Assembly (NCBI GenBank): GCA_964525045.1
Contig: CAZGFD010000004.1
Coordinates: 62,001-126,000, forward strand
DNA from: G020348185 sp964525045
Lineage (GTDB): Bacteria > Nitrospirota > Nitrospiria > Nitrospirales > UBA8639
Reading direction: 5' to 3'
DNA length: 64,000 nt
The notes beneath the pieces were generated by a model, which saw nothing but the letters and a program-made list of their open reading frames with translations, was not told where the DNA came from and made no database searches. Within the stretch, counting starts at the first letter, position 1. The number at the start of each line of letters is the position of its first letter. Shown here piece by piece: positions 34,632 to 43,982 of the stretch. Made by a program: the position numbers and the translations under genes.

Positions 34632-35489
34632 TTACTTGAGGGATCGCTGTTTGAATCCCAGGGCCAGCCAGCCCGCCCGTTCTCGACTATCAATTAAAAC
34701 CCAGTTCATTCTAGCCAAACTATCCGTTACGTCAATCTGATCGTCCGGAAGAATCCCTGAAACGAGAAGGAACGTTTCCGACGATGTGACCCGCTGGAGA
34801 TGCATGGCTTGATTCAGCCAGGTCCGCCGGTCCAAATTGGCCAGGATAAGATCAAAGATCTGCTTGTGAACATTCTCCAGATCCTGAACGTGAAGTTGAA
34901 GGTTTTCCTTAAAATTATTTGCACGGGCATACTCTCGGGCACAGTCAATAGCGATCGGATCGTGATCAATTCCCAGGGCAAACTTTGCGCCGAGTCTCAA
35001 AGCCACCATCGCCAGGATTCCACTGCCCGTTCCGACATCCAACACGCGTTCGCCACCGTTTATGATTTCTTCTAACCATTCAAGTAGGAGTTGGGTCGTC
35101 GCATGATGGCCCGTCCCAAAAGCCTGATTGGGATCGAGAATGATTTCTATCTCCTCAGGGGAAGTATTCGCCTCCTCCCAAGATGGACGAATAAGAATCC
35201 GTTGACCGATACGAATCGGCTTGACCAACGCAGCCCAACGAGCATTCCAATTTTCTGCGGAACACTTCGAAATCTCTATGGTAAAGGAATCAGTGTTTTC
35301 ACCCAATTGCTGGAGGAGCTGAGTGAGATGGGTGAGTTTATGCTCTCCCCATGCTTGAACCGGCCAATACAGGTGGACCGTACCATCCTGCTCCCAACTC
35401 CCCAATAGCATGTCGTCATCAAGCAGGCTCACCAAATCACCGGTGTCAATGTTTGTGGAAATCGAAATATCGTAATAATCTGACTCCAT
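34632..35489 (-). CDS. prmA: Ribosomal protein L11 methyltransferase
   Basis: 285 residues from ATG 35489 (GTG 35498 is an alternative). SAM-dependent enzyme that trimethylates L11. An N-terminal L11-recognition domain (about 1-95) is followed by the linker and the motif DPNQAFGTGHHATT, diagnostic for PrmA, then the SAM-binding VLDVGTGSGILAM and the catalytic-loop segment LILANLDRRTW. The rest is a Rossmann-fold methyltransferase. Normal length. Upstream, the MutS-like gene is divergent, with 62 bases between the two starts. Confidence 0.93.
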   Translation of the reverse strand: MESDYYDISISTNIDTGDLVSLLDDDMLLGSWEQDGTVHLYWPVQAWGEHKLTHLTQLLQQLGENTDSFTIEISKCSAENWNARWAALVKPIRIGQRILIRPSWEEANTSPEEIEIILDPNQAFGTGHHATTQLLLEWLEEIINGGERVLDVGTGSGILAMVALRLGAKFALGIDHDPIAIDCAREYARANNFKENLQLHVQDLENVHKQIFDLILANLDRRTWLNQAMHLQRVTSSETFLLVSGILPDDQIDVTDSLARMNWVLIDSRERAGWLALGFKQRSLK

Positions 35490-35551
35490 ACCACACACCT
35501 ACAGACCCTTATTGACCTTTCTTAGCATGAGTCGCTAAGGTCCGCTCGCCA

Positions 35552-37408
35552 ATGAACCCTTGTAACCAAGAAACACGTCATCAAACTCTCAAGCGTGTCA
35601 TCAGACGCGCCGGTGAATTACTATCCCGTGGGGAACACGCCAGTCAGCAGTATACCCGTTGGCGTTTAGCTATTTTTCTTACCGGATTTTTCACCTGTTT
35701 GTTGTTATATCAATCGGAATGGTTTCACTTGGGCAATCTCGCCCTGGCATTGTTTCTTGTCATATTTGTCGGCGTCACCCAATACCATGGTCGCCTCAAG
35801 CATCGCCTTCACCGACTCCAACTGTGGCGACAAATCAAAGAGGCCCATCTCGCTCGGCTTCGATTAGATTGGTCCAACATTCCCAGCCGAGCCATCACCA
35901 CACCACAGGGCCATCCCTACGCTGGAGACCTCGATATCACCGGGACGCATTCACTCTTGGCTTTAATGGACGTCACATTTTCCATTCCCGGACAAACTCG
36001 TCTGATGGACTGGCTTCTTACCCAAACCCAACAGTTTCTCGAAAAAACCAGTTGGAGTGAAAGACAACAATTAGTCAAGGAATTAACATCGTTGACCCTT
36101 TTACGTGATCGGATGATCCTGGAAACGCAGCTTCTCGGTTCTGACCCTCTCAGTGGCGATCGGATTTATTCCCTGCTGGAAAAAACGGTAGAGTTCTCGC
36201 ACCTCAAAACCGTCGTCATAGCGGCTACTGGACTCTGTCTCGTCACATTTGGTCTTTTTCTCGGATGGGGCATTTGGGAAATTCCAGGATATTGGATCAT
36301 CTCCTTTGGGTGCTATGTGGCCCTCTATTTTTCCACCGCCGGTCACCTGAGCCCCGTCTTTGGTCGTGTGCTGGACCTTCGTCGTGAATTGGAAAAATTG
36401 GAGGCCCTCACTCGACGGTTGGAACGGCAATCTTTTCGTCACTTCCCCTCCCTGCACCAACTCAGTCTGCCGCTCACCGCTTCCCCACATCGTCCTTCCA
36501 CCTCTCTTCGACAACTTGCCCGCCTGTCTCACGGGTTGAGTGTGAAAGCTCATCCATTAGTCCATTTAATCCTGAATGCCATCGTGCCGTGGGATTTGGC
36601 CTTGACGCTTCGGCTCGCCCGGGTGTGCAACAGGCTTCGTCCAACCTTGCCAATCTGGCTTGATCGGATCGCCACAATTGATTCGGCATCATCGCTCGCG
36701 ACGTTTGCCTATCTGAATCCCACATATCACTGGCCCAATCGTGAAGCCTTGCTCAACGATAATCCGTTACCAAGCCTGCGAGCCTCAAACCTCGGACACC
36801 CCTTAATTCCTGCCAAGCGTCGGATCACCAACGACATAGAACTTCAGAACCGTGGGCGAATTTTCCTGGTCACCGGCTCCAATATGTCTGGGAAAAGCAC
36901 GTTTTTAAGAACCATTGGGATCAATGTCTGTCTGGCTCAGGCAGGAGCCCCGGTCTGTGCGGAAACATTCGATTGGACGTGGATGCGGTTGTTTTGTTGT
37001 ATCCGTATTACCGATTCCCTGGAGGAAGGGCTTTCTTATTTTTATGCTGAGGTTAAACGACTGAAACTCATTTTAGATGCCCTGCAAGAGCGTACAGAGC
37101 CTCCAGTTCTCTTTCTCATCGATGAAATATATAAAGGCACCAACAATAGAGAACGTCTCCGCGGCAGTGAGTGTTTTATTCAAGCTCTCCGTCAGGGAAA
37201 TGGTCTTGGACTGATCACCACCCACGATCTTGAGCTCGCTCATTTGGAATCGGACGGAAAAGGCATCACCAACATGCATTTTCAGGAAACGGTAGAGGAA
37301 GGAAAACTCTTATTTGATTATCGCTTGCGTCCGGGCCCCTGCCCCACCACCAATGCCTTGCGAATCATGGCCCAAGAAGGCCTGCCAATTCCTAAAGACT
37401 TACTTTAG
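35552..37408 (+). CDS. Membrane-anchored MutS-family ATPase
   Basis: 618 residues. Two membrane segments near the N-terminus (about 41-61 and 63-80) and two more (about 220-265) precede a MutS core-like helical region. The MutS ATPase domain has Walker A TGSNMSGKSTFLRTIG, Walker B VLFLIDEIYKGTNNRERL and the signature 'TTHDLELA'. The N-terminal mismatch-binding and connector domains of MutS are missing, so it is not a repair MutS. Such membrane-bound MutS-like ATPases are scattered in Bacteroidota, Nitrospirota and others, and no function is established. The stop is followed by a REP pair. Divergent from prmA. Confidence 0.85.
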   Translation: MNPCNQETRHQTLKRVIRRAGELLSRGEHASQQYTRWRLAIFLTGFFTCLLLYQSEWFHLGNLALALFLVIFVGVTQYHGRLKHRLHRLQLWRQIKEAHLARLRLDWSNIPSRAITTPQGHPYAGDLDITGTHSLLALMDVTFSIPGQTRLMDWLLTQTQQFLEKTSWSERQQLVKELTSLTLLRDRMILETQLLGSDPLSGDRIYSLLEKTVEFSHLKTVVIAATGLCLVTFGLFLGWGIWEIPGYWIISFGCYVALYFSTAGHLSPVFGRVLDLRRELEKLEALTRRLERQSFRHFPSLHQLSLPLTASPHRPSTSLRQLARLSHGLSVKAHPLVHLILNAIVPWDLALTLRLARVCNRLRPTLPIWLDRIATIDSASSLATFAYLNPTYHWPNREALLNDNPLPSLRASNLGHPLIPAKRRITNDIELQNRGRIFLVTGSNMSGKSTFLRTIGINVCLAQAGAPVCAETFDWTWMRLFCCIRITDSLEEGLSYFYAEVKRLKLILDALQERTEPPVLFLIDEIYKGTNNRERLRGSECFIQALRQGNGLGLITTHDLELAHLESDGKGITNMHFQETVEEGKLLFDYRLRPGPCPTTNALRIMAQEGLPIPKDLL

Positions 37409-37463
37409 GTTTTTAGGACCTATCAAATACATTTACCCTGAAGCCCTGTCCCTTGGAACCCTT

Positions 37464-37491
37464 AAGAGGCGCCATTAGATGGCGCAGCTAC
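37464..37491 (-). repeat. REP-like element, type A
   Basis: On the minus strand GTAG, then CTGCGCCATCTAATGGCGC, then CTCTT. It matches 32147-32175 with compensatory changes (CACC/GGTG to CGCC/GGCG) that keep the palindrome, a sign of selection on structure. Confidence 0.78.
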
Positions 37492-37501
37492 AAATCGGAT
37501 T

Positions 37502-37529
37502 GTCGTTGCAGCATCTCATGCTGCCCTTC
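37502..37529 (+). repeat. REP-like element, type B, GTCG variant
   Basis: GTCG (instead of GTAG), then TTGCAGCATCTCATGCTGC and CCTTC. The palindrome is the same as at 32268-32297. Ten bases separate it from the type A element, making a compact inverted pair behind the MutS-like gene. Confidence 0.72.
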
Positions 37530-37619
37530 ATTGCATGTAGAACACCCTCGCCACATCCAACTCGCAAAGAAACTATTTTCTACTCTAAAAGATTTCTGAA
37601 TGAGGAAAGGAGCCCCACT

Positions 37620-37892
37620 TTAGGGGATAAACAGCTGGACATCCTGCTTCTCCTGGTCCGTTTTCTCTCCAGTCGATGTCCCGCATTGCGCGCATAAGTA
37701 TTCGTAAAGATTACCAGTTGGAAGAACTAACAGTAACCGCTCGCGAGCGGGTGTCGCAGTTTGGCATTTCGGGCAGTACAACAGGGAGGCTTGGAAGGCA
37801 CCATACTGTCTCGGCTCGTCGGGGGGAGGACTAGGCCGGCGCATCCGAGGTCGTGACCCAGGACCCGGGCCAGGAAAAGGTGGTATCGGCAT
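37620..37892 (-). CDS. Small zinc-ribbon protein
   Basis: 90 residues. A Pro/Arg-rich N-terminus (about 1-30) precedes a zinc ribbon: YCPKC and LCAQCG, about 30 residues apart, give four Cys ligands around a beta core (RERLLLVLPTGNLYEY). It has the look of short nucleic-acid or protein adaptor ribbons. The exact role is unknown. AGGATG lies six bases before ATG 37892. It is 83 bases downstream of the Lhr helicase gene on the same strand and may be in the same transcript. Confidence 0.75.
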   Translation of the reverse strand: MPIPPFPGPGPGSRPRMRRPSPPPDEPRQYGAFQASLLYCPKCQTATPARERLLLVLPTGNLYEYLCAQCGTSTGEKTDQEKQDVQLFIP

Positions 37893-37975
37893 GAATTCAT
37901 CCTATCGAAGGAAATATTGCAGGGTCAAGATTTGATTAGAGTGCATTTTAGTGGCCCCGCCGAAAATTTTTTTGA

Positions 37976-40900
37976 CTAACCCAGCGCGACCACGTTTGAT
38001 ATTTCTCCAACAGGGACACCCTTGCGAAAGAGAATCGGCTGAGAGGTATGTGCCGAAACCCGCTCCCCTGGCAAGATGATGCCAACCAGGTTTAAAGGAT
38101 CTGCCGGTGAGAGGAGAATTTCAGAAGCGCCGGAATTGGTATCCCGCCGGACGGCTCGAAGAGCTTCAACGGCCTCCGGTAAGGCAAACTGCTCCCCCGT
38201 GAATCCATTGACAAAACGACCTCCTCGAATTTCTCCTCGCCATTCCAGACGTCGATATTGCAGAAGTAACTCTCGCCAGGACATCGGCATCGATTCCCGT
38301 TTCATCAAATCCCTAAACACAATTCCGTACCGACCTAATAGTTGCCTGGCCCATTGCTCGTGAACCTTGGAAATTTCCGGGATCTCGGTGAGGGGCCGAT
38401 ACGGCCTTCTCACTAACAAATCCCACCGTCCCACACTGTGCCGTGGACGACGAGCCCGCTCCTTTCCCTCTGCCCGTCGACGTTTGGGATCCAGGAGAGC
38501 CCGAAGATTGTCAAATCCATCGGCCGTCACCAGGCCTGCAGTCACCAATTCCCACAACCCCGATTCAATTTGTGACGGCAAATGACCGGTCGCACCTTTC
38601 ACATCGGCAAAGAAACTGGCTCCTCGCGATTCCAAATATTGGAGTACCTCACGGGCAACCGCACTAAGAGCCTGAGGAATTTCTGTCAGTCCCCCTTTGT
38701 TCCCCTTCCGGGCCAATGCGACTAACCAGTCAGCGTCGTCACGCAGGAAAAAACTGATGGGAGAAAGACTTGTCGGATTCATTCGGCGAAGGGATTGGAA
38801 AGGAGTTCGTTCCTTCAACGGCAGGACGAGGCGTCCCCAGGAGAGATCACCTCGTAGGCAGAGATTGTCCAAAAATCCTGGTTGATAATTCGACAATCGC
38901 GCCTTGAGAACTGACGGTTCCCATGCAGAAGCCGGAGTTTCAAACCCGGACAACTGACGGATCACCTCCCGCAATCCGGCTTCCCCATGCAATTGGGATC
39001 CAGGAGCCCGATGCTGCCATCGAAAGAGAAAGCGCATGAAATCCGACGCGGCAACCGGTTCAATTTCACGTCGGAGAGAGGCAACAGTTCGTCGGTGAAT
39101 CCGAGCCAATAACCGGCGATGGCACCATTCGGGTTGGGAAGAATCGGGAGGGGCAATATATTTTGAAGGAGAACGGAATTGACCTCGAAGAACTTGACCC
39201 TCACTTTCTAGGGTCAGGAGGGCGGTCTGAACTAGGTTTTCCGGAATAGAGAGATTCCTTGACAGCTCCTGACTCGTGATCGGGCCAGAAATTTCCAGCC
39301 ATCCCCGCACAACCAAAGTCATCGCCTCTTCAATTTCAATTTTTTGGTTCAAATCCGTGAGAGAAGCTGAATCTACGGGCAACCCGGAAACCAATCGAGC
39401 ATAGGGAAAAAGTTTTTGAAGGATGGAAACATGCTCACTCGTCACCCATCCTCTTATGGATGTTTCTGTTGGCCCCACCTCCGGTTGAACGTCCACCACC
39501 ACCGCCCGGCCCGAATCCACCAGAGTTGGCAGAAACTCTTTCCACTCGCCCCCCTGGCCCTCCGGAATCCAAATAAGAAGATGTAGCGCGTCATGGAGTT
39601 CATCTGAATCCCGAACGGTTGGCCAAGCTTCTTCAACCACGCATGCGATGGCCCCTTGATCCAATGCCCCTAATTCTCCGGTGACATCCGGTGAAAGACT
39701 CTGCCGCATGTTCACCGCCCGTGCCCGCCGTTCTTCAAGCGGAGCATCATCTAAAAACGCGTAGGGATTGGCATTGAGAATTTCATGGGAAAACGGCGAT
39801 GGAGCCGGAGATTCCACAGTCAGACATTGCACCTGTCCCGATTCCATCCGTTGGAGAAGTCGAATCAATCCATCAATGTCCATTGCCTCGGTCAGACAAT
39901 CCCTGACCGTTTCCTGGACTAATGGATGGTCGGGAACGGGAATGTCCCCGATATGGTTATCCTGACATGCGGTAGCCAGTGGAAACGCAGCCGTCAAGAG
40001 GTCTTCCGCACGCATGCGTTGAATATGGATGGGAACCTTTTTCCCTTTTTGGAACCGAAGCAGGGCGAGCGCTCTGGAAGCATTCCATCTCCAACGTGTG
40101 AGAAACAGCGGGGATCCTAAGAGAGCTTGAGTGACTACTTCTCGCACCGAGTTGGAATGCAGAAATGAAAAAATCGCGTCCAACGGAAAGCTATGCTTTT
40201 CACCGAGGGAAATGACGAGCCCTTCATCCGTCGCAGCCGCTTGCAGTTCAAAATCAAAATTAAGACAAAAACGTTTTCTCAATGCCAATCCCCAGGCTCG
40301 ATTTAATTGGCCACCAAACGGCGAATGAATGACGAGTTGCATGCCCCCCGCTTCGTCAAAGAATCGTTCCGCGATAATGCGATCCTGGGTCGGGACCGAT
40401 CCTAGCACCTGTTTGCCCGCAATCAGGTACGCCAACACCTGATCGGCCCCGGCTGCATTCAGCCCGCAATGGGATTGGAGCCAGGCCTGGGCACTCTGAC
40501 CATTTCCGGTCTGCTCATCATCCAACAATTGGCTGAGATGTTCCCGGAGAAGAGCCACTTCGTGAGACAATTCAGGTGTCCGTGATGGCGCTTCCCCCCG
40601 CCAGAACGGAATGGTGGGTGGAGCCCCATGCGCGTCTTCCACACGTATCTTGCCGATTTCCACTCCTCGAATGCGCCAGGATGAGGTGCCCAGGAGAATA
40701 ATGTCACCTGCCATACTTTCCACGGCAAAATCCTCATCGACCGTTCCAACGACTGTTCCATCCGGTTCAGCAATCACTGAATAGGTGGCGGCATCGGGAA
40801 TGGCCCCGCCTGATGTAAGAGCTGCAAGACGCGCGCCCCTTCTTGGACGGACTTGATGATGAATTCGATCGTGAAAAAGAAAAGCCTGCTGACGACGGCG

Positions 40901-42277
40901 TTGGGGGACATAACCCTCAACCAGCATGTGAATGATTTGGTCAAATCGTTGACGCGTAAGATCCCGGTAGGGATAGGCTCTCCTGCACAAAGCAAATAAT
41001 TCCCCTTCACTCCACTCCTGACCGGCAACTTCAGCAACAAGGTGTTGAGCCAAAATATCGATGGGCTCCGATGGAATGGTGACCGGATCGAGATGTCCCT
41101 GCCGCATCGCATGGACCACGGCAGCACATTCCACTAATTCGTCCCGCGTCGTGCAGAATAATCGCCCCTTTGGAATGGCGCCAACCCAATGTCCGGCCCG
41201 ACCTACCCGTTGAATACAAGTAGAAATTGCCCGTGGCGACCCGATCTGGCACACAAGATCCACATGCCCAATATCTATTCCCAGCTCGAGCGAGGCCGTG
41301 GCCACCATGACCCTCAATTGTCCGGTCTTTAAACGGTGTTCTGCTGAAAGTCGGATTTTTCGAGACAGGCTGCCATGATGAGAGGCCACCTGATCCTCGC
41401 CGAGGCGCTCAGCCAAATGATGTGCCATGCGTTCGGCAAGACGACGGGTATTGACAAAAACCAGCGTTGAACGATGGTCACGGGCACAATCTGCGACCCG
41501 GTCATATACGTCTGACCAAATCGCATTGGTCGCGACCGCTCCTAATTCATCGTTGGGGACTTCGATTTCCAAGTCCACATGACGTCGATGCCCCACATCG
41601 ATCAGCTGACAGTCCCCATCTCTGGTTCCAACAAGAAACCGGGCCATCTCCTCTAATGGCCGTTGAGTTGCCGACAAGCCGATTCGAACGGGCGGCTTCC
41701 GACACAACGCCTCCAGCCGTTCCAGAGACAAGGCTAAATGGGAACCTCGTTTATTGGGAGCCAAGGCATGGATCTCATCCACAATCACGGTTCGAACGTG
41801 GTGCAGAATCTCGCGACTTTTTCGAGCTGTCAGCAACAAAAATAAGGATTCCGGGGTCGTAATGAGAATGTGCGGTGGCCGGCGAATCAACCGTTGTCGA
41901 AGATGCGGTGGTGTATCTCCCGTCCTCACTTCTACGCGAAGGGGCGGTGTCAGAAGGCCGGCAGAGAGGGCCTTTTCGGTAATCTCCGCAAGAGGGTCCT
42001 GCAAGTTTTTTTGAATGTCATTACTTAGAGCCTTGAGCGGGGAGACATAGACAACCTGAATATGGTCCTCTAATTGGCATTGCAGGCCTTGCTGTAATAA
42101 GGAATCAATGCAGGTCAGAAATGCGGCGAAGGTCTTTCCGGATCCAGTCGGCGCGGCAATCAAGGCATCCCTTCCGGAACGAATGGCCGGCCAACTGGCT
42201 ACCTGGACATCGGTTGGTTTTCCCAACCGAGCCGTAAACCATTCCTGAACAACGGGATGAAAAGAGGAAAGTGGCAT
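37976..42277 (-). CDS. lhr: Lhr-family giant superfamily 2 helicase
   Basis: 1433 residues. Lhr (large helicase-related) 3'-to-5' DNA translocase. The N-terminal SF2 core has Walker A APTGSGKTFAAF, motif Ia YVSPLKALSNDI, DEIH box VDEIHALAPNKRG, motif III GLSATQRP and motif VI QRVGRAGH. Then come the Lhr winged-helix and 'DUF4145/DEAD_assoc'-type core extension and a long C-terminal region (about 870-1433) typical of the full-length E. coli-type Lhr. The family is linked to DNA repair; some members pair with nucleases, none of which is adjacent. The start ATG 42277 gives the expected N-terminus. Largest gene in the window. Confidence 0.94.
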   Translation of the reverse strand: MPLSSFHPVVQEWFTARLGKPTDVQVASWPAIRSGRDALIAAPTGSGKTFAAFLTCIDSLLQQGLQCQLEDHIQVVYVSPLKALSNDIQKNLQDPLAEITEKALSAGLLTPPLRVEVRTGDTPPHLRQRLIRRPPHILITTPESLFLLLTARKSREILHHVRTVIVDEIHALAPNKRGSHLALSLERLEALCRKPPVRIGLSATQRPLEEMARFLVGTRDGDCQLIDVGHRRHVDLEIEVPNDELGAVATNAIWSDVYDRVADCARDHRSTLVFVNTRRLAERMAHHLAERLGEDQVASHHGSLSRKIRLSAEHRLKTGQLRVMVATASLELGIDIGHVDLVCQIGSPRAISTCIQRVGRAGHWVGAIPKGRLFCTTRDELVECAAVVHAMRQGHLDPVTIPSEPIDILAQHLVAEVAGQEWSEGELFALCRRAYPYRDLTRQRFDQIIHMLVEGYVPQRRRQQAFLFHDRIHHQVRPRRGARLAALTSGGAIPDAATYSVIAEPDGTVVGTVDEDFAVESMAGDIILLGTSSWRIRGVEIGKIRVEDAHGAPPTIPFWRGEAPSRTPELSHEVALLREHLSQLLDDEQTGNGQSAQAWLQSHCGLNAAGADQVLAYLIAGKQVLGSVPTQDRIIAERFFDEAGGMQLVIHSPFGGQLNRAWGLALRKRFCLNFDFELQAAATDEGLVISLGEKHSFPLDAIFSFLHSNSVREVVTQALLGSPLFLTRWRWNASRALALLRFQKGKKVPIHIQRMRAEDLLTAAFPLATACQDNHIGDIPVPDHPLVQETVRDCLTEAMDIDGLIRLLQRMESGQVQCLTVESPAPSPFSHEILNANPYAFLDDAPLEERRARAVNMRQSLSPDVTGELGALDQGAIACVVEEAWPTVRDSDELHDALHLLIWIPEGQGGEWKEFLPTLVDSGRAVVVDVQPEVGPTETSIRGWVTSEHVSILQKLFPYARLVSGLPVDSASLTDLNQKIEIEEAMTLVVRGWLEISGPITSQELSRNLSIPENLVQTALLTLESEGQVLRGQFRSPSKYIAPPDSSQPEWCHRRLLARIHRRTVASLRREIEPVAASDFMRFLFRWQHRAPGSQLHGEAGLREVIRQLSGFETPASAWEPSVLKARLSNYQPGFLDNLCLRGDLSWGRLVLPLKERTPFQSLRRMNPTSLSPISFFLRDDADWLVALARKGNKGGLTEIPQALSAVAREVLQYLESRGASFFADVKGATGHLPSQIESGLWELVTAGLVTADGFDNLRALLDPKRRRAEGKERARRPRHSVGRWDLLVRRPYRPLTEIPEISKVHEQWARQLLGRYGIVFRDLMKRESMPMSWRELLLQYRRLEWRGEIRGGRFVNGFTGEQFALPEAVEALRAVRRDTNSGASEILLSPADPLNLVGIILPGERVSAHTSQPILFRKGVPVGEISNVVALG

Positions 42278-42339
42278 AGTGTCTTCCCGAGGTTATCCTA
42301 TCGCTTCTTGTCCCATGGGTAAAGCCGGCATGCACCTGA

Positions 42340-43074
42340 TTAAGGTTCGGCGAATCCTTCTGATTTGGATTCCTGTATCGCTCGAGCCCGCTCCTCCAGA
42401 AGGGAGGCCTCGGTATCCCTATTCATTTGCCTGAGAAGCCTGGCGAAACGTTGAAGAATGGTGACCGTTTGATCGTGCCGCGGACCCAATTCTGAGTCCG
42501 CAATGTTGAGGGCTCTTGCATACAATTGCTCCGTGTCCTCTAACCGGCCTTGGGACTGAGTGACCTGAGCCAGGATCAAGAGACTTGGTATCAGGTGTGC
42601 ATGGGTCTCTCCTAAATGATATTCGAGAATGTGTAAGCTGCGTCGGAGTAACGGCTCGGCCTGTTGATACTTCCCCTCTTGGATATATAACAAGGCGAGA
42701 TTATTGAGGCCAGGCACCAGATCCGGGTGATCGGGGCCTTGAATCGACCCAATGACAAAGAGGGATTGTTGATACCGGAGCTCAGCATCTTCATTTTCTC
42801 CTAAAGCTTCATGAACCGCTGCGAGATTATTCAACGTCATGGCCTGGGAAGGACTCGGTTCTCCGGATCGTTCCGCTTCGGTTAAGGCCATCAAAAACCA
42901 TTGCTTCGCATCCGTATACCGTCCTTGTCGATAGGCTTCCAATCCTGCTGTGTTGGCCGACTCCCAAGCCGAAGGTTGAGTCTCCGCAAACACCGGGGGT
43001 TCAATGATGACCCCGACCATACATAAAAGATACATCCATAGTCCTGTAAAAAAATAGAACGCCATTCTCCCCAT
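42340..43074 (-). CDS. Secreted tetratricopeptide protein
   Basis: 244 residues from ATG 43074; a longer frame to 43134 adds a Cys-rich stretch ahead of the signal peptide, so I prefer the shorter start. Signal segment about 5-30 ending VFAETQ, then four or five TPR units of 42 residues, the spacing used by kinesin light chain-like repeats: AMTLNNLAAVHEALGENEDA, LVPGLNNLALLYIQEGKYQQ, LIPSLLILAQVTQSQGRLED. Periplasmic scaffold; partner unknown. It follows the VanZ-like gene on the same strand (83 bases). Confidence 0.83.
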   Translation of the reverse strand: MGRMAFYFFTGLWMYLLCMVGVIIEPPVFAETQPSAWESANTAGLEAYRQGRYTDAKQWFLMALTEAERSGEPSPSQAMTLNNLAAVHEALGENEDAELRYQQSLFVIGSIQGPDHPDLVPGLNNLALLYIQEGKYQQAEPLLRRSLHILEYHLGETHAHLIPSLLILAQVTQSQGRLEDTEQLYARALNIADSELGPRHDQTVTILQRFARLLRQMNRDTEASLLEERARAIQESKSEGFAEP

Positions 43075-43157
43075 TCGATCTCTTTTCTGGCATTCGCATA
43101 CGCAAGGAGAACAGCGATGGGCGGGGCGCGACATGGCAGGTCCGCAAGGTTATCGTG

Positions 43158-43556
43158 TTATCGTGAGTGAATAAAGCGAAGACGCGGGGAAATGATTTGC
43201 CAAGCGGTGACCCCCATTAAAGAGCCTGCCCCATTCGCTACCAGATCCCAGGGATCGGCTCGCCGCAGCGGAACGAAATATTGATGGAGTTCGTCGGTTA
43301 CTCCGAAAAGAATAGTCCCGATCACTGCAAGAATCGCAGCGTAGTCCGCCAACGCTGGCGCGGACGCATGCCGTAAGGCGCGGTAACAGAGAATGGCCAA
43401 GATCGCATACTCCAGCACATGCACAACTTTATCATTGATTTCCCCTGCCCAAAAGGGAAAATGCGTGTGAGGGGTGGACATGGAGGAAAATATCATAATC
43501 GTTCCTGCGTAGAGGATCACCGGCACCCAATAGGTGAGAAAAAGTCGGATGGGCAT
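43158..43556 (-). CDS. VanZ-family membrane protein
   Basis: 132 residues with about four membrane segments. The motif NDKVVHVLEYAILAIL and 'GVTDELHQYFVPLRRADPWDLVANGAGSLMG' (a D-E-x-x-Q and DxxxNxxG pattern) is the VanZ signature. VanZ gives low-level teicoplanin resistance in enterococci, but the wider family has no settled biochemical role; some members contribute to phosphotransfer or cell-envelope steps. Inner membrane. First gene of a probable VanZ-TPR unit. Confidence 0.88.
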   Translation of the reverse strand: MPIRLFLTYWVPVILYAGTIMIFSSMSTPHTHFPFWAGEINDKVVHVLEYAILAILCYRALRHASAPALADYAAILAVIGTILFGVTDELHQYFVPLRRADPWDLVANGAGSLMGVTAWQIISPRLRFIHSR

Positions 43557-43865
43557 AGAGTCAGAAATCCATGGGATGGGGGATCAAGCCCTTTTGTTCA
43601 AAGTCCAAACGATCTGGCTCCTCGTTGGTCTTTGAACCTTCAACGTTGAATGGTGGATGATTCATGCATTGCGTGAGATACGATAAAAAGGTCGTCATCA
43701 ATTGTATCATATGAAGAATGTGCAGCAGGGTCAAACCCTTAGTATGTACCTCCTACATCTCGTAGGGACCCGATTGCGGAGAAAATGAATCGAATCCCAA
43801 AAGGGAAAGGGGCATAGGTTGACAGTATTCCAAAGAATTTGAAAGGATCATCCTAGCCGTTGGCT

Positions 43866-43894
43866 TGACTCGTGAGATGCCCTCAGTTAAAAGA
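43866..43894 (+). promoter_or_regulatory. Possible sigma-70-type promoter of the ketosynthase operon
   Basis: TTGACT (43866-43871), 17 bases, TAAAAG (43889-43894). A start near 43901 would place the perfect hairpin at 43943 in the leader. The -10 is weak. Confidence 0.42.
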
Positions 43895-43942
43895 AGTTCG
43901 GGCCTTGCACTCATATTGAACATATCGACCCCTAAGAAAGAC

Positions 43943-43963
43943 TTTGCACATTAACAGTGCAAA
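43943..43963 (+). promoter_or_regulatory. Perfect inverted repeat just upstream of the ketosynthase gene
   Basis: TTTGCAC, seven bases, GTGCAAA, ending 19 bases before ATG 43983. It could be an operator for a dimeric repressor or an RNA hairpin that blocks the start; no normal ribosome-binding site lies between it and the ATG. Confidence 0.5.
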
Positions 43964-43982
43964 TCTCTTTGTACTTCTCCGT

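Larger units (their letters stand above)
43557..43982. other. Divergent intergenic region upstream of the ketosynthase operon
   Basis: 426 bases between the VanZ-like gene (minus) and the ketosynthase gene (plus). It holds a promoter-like pair at 43866-43894 and a perfect hairpin/operator at 43943-43963. No coding frame supported. Confidence 0.45.

Noticed and set aside
37620..42277. Lhr plus small zinc-ribbon gene as a defence system
   Set aside because: No nuclease, protease switch or other defence gene is nearby; Lhr is a common housekeeping repair helicase.
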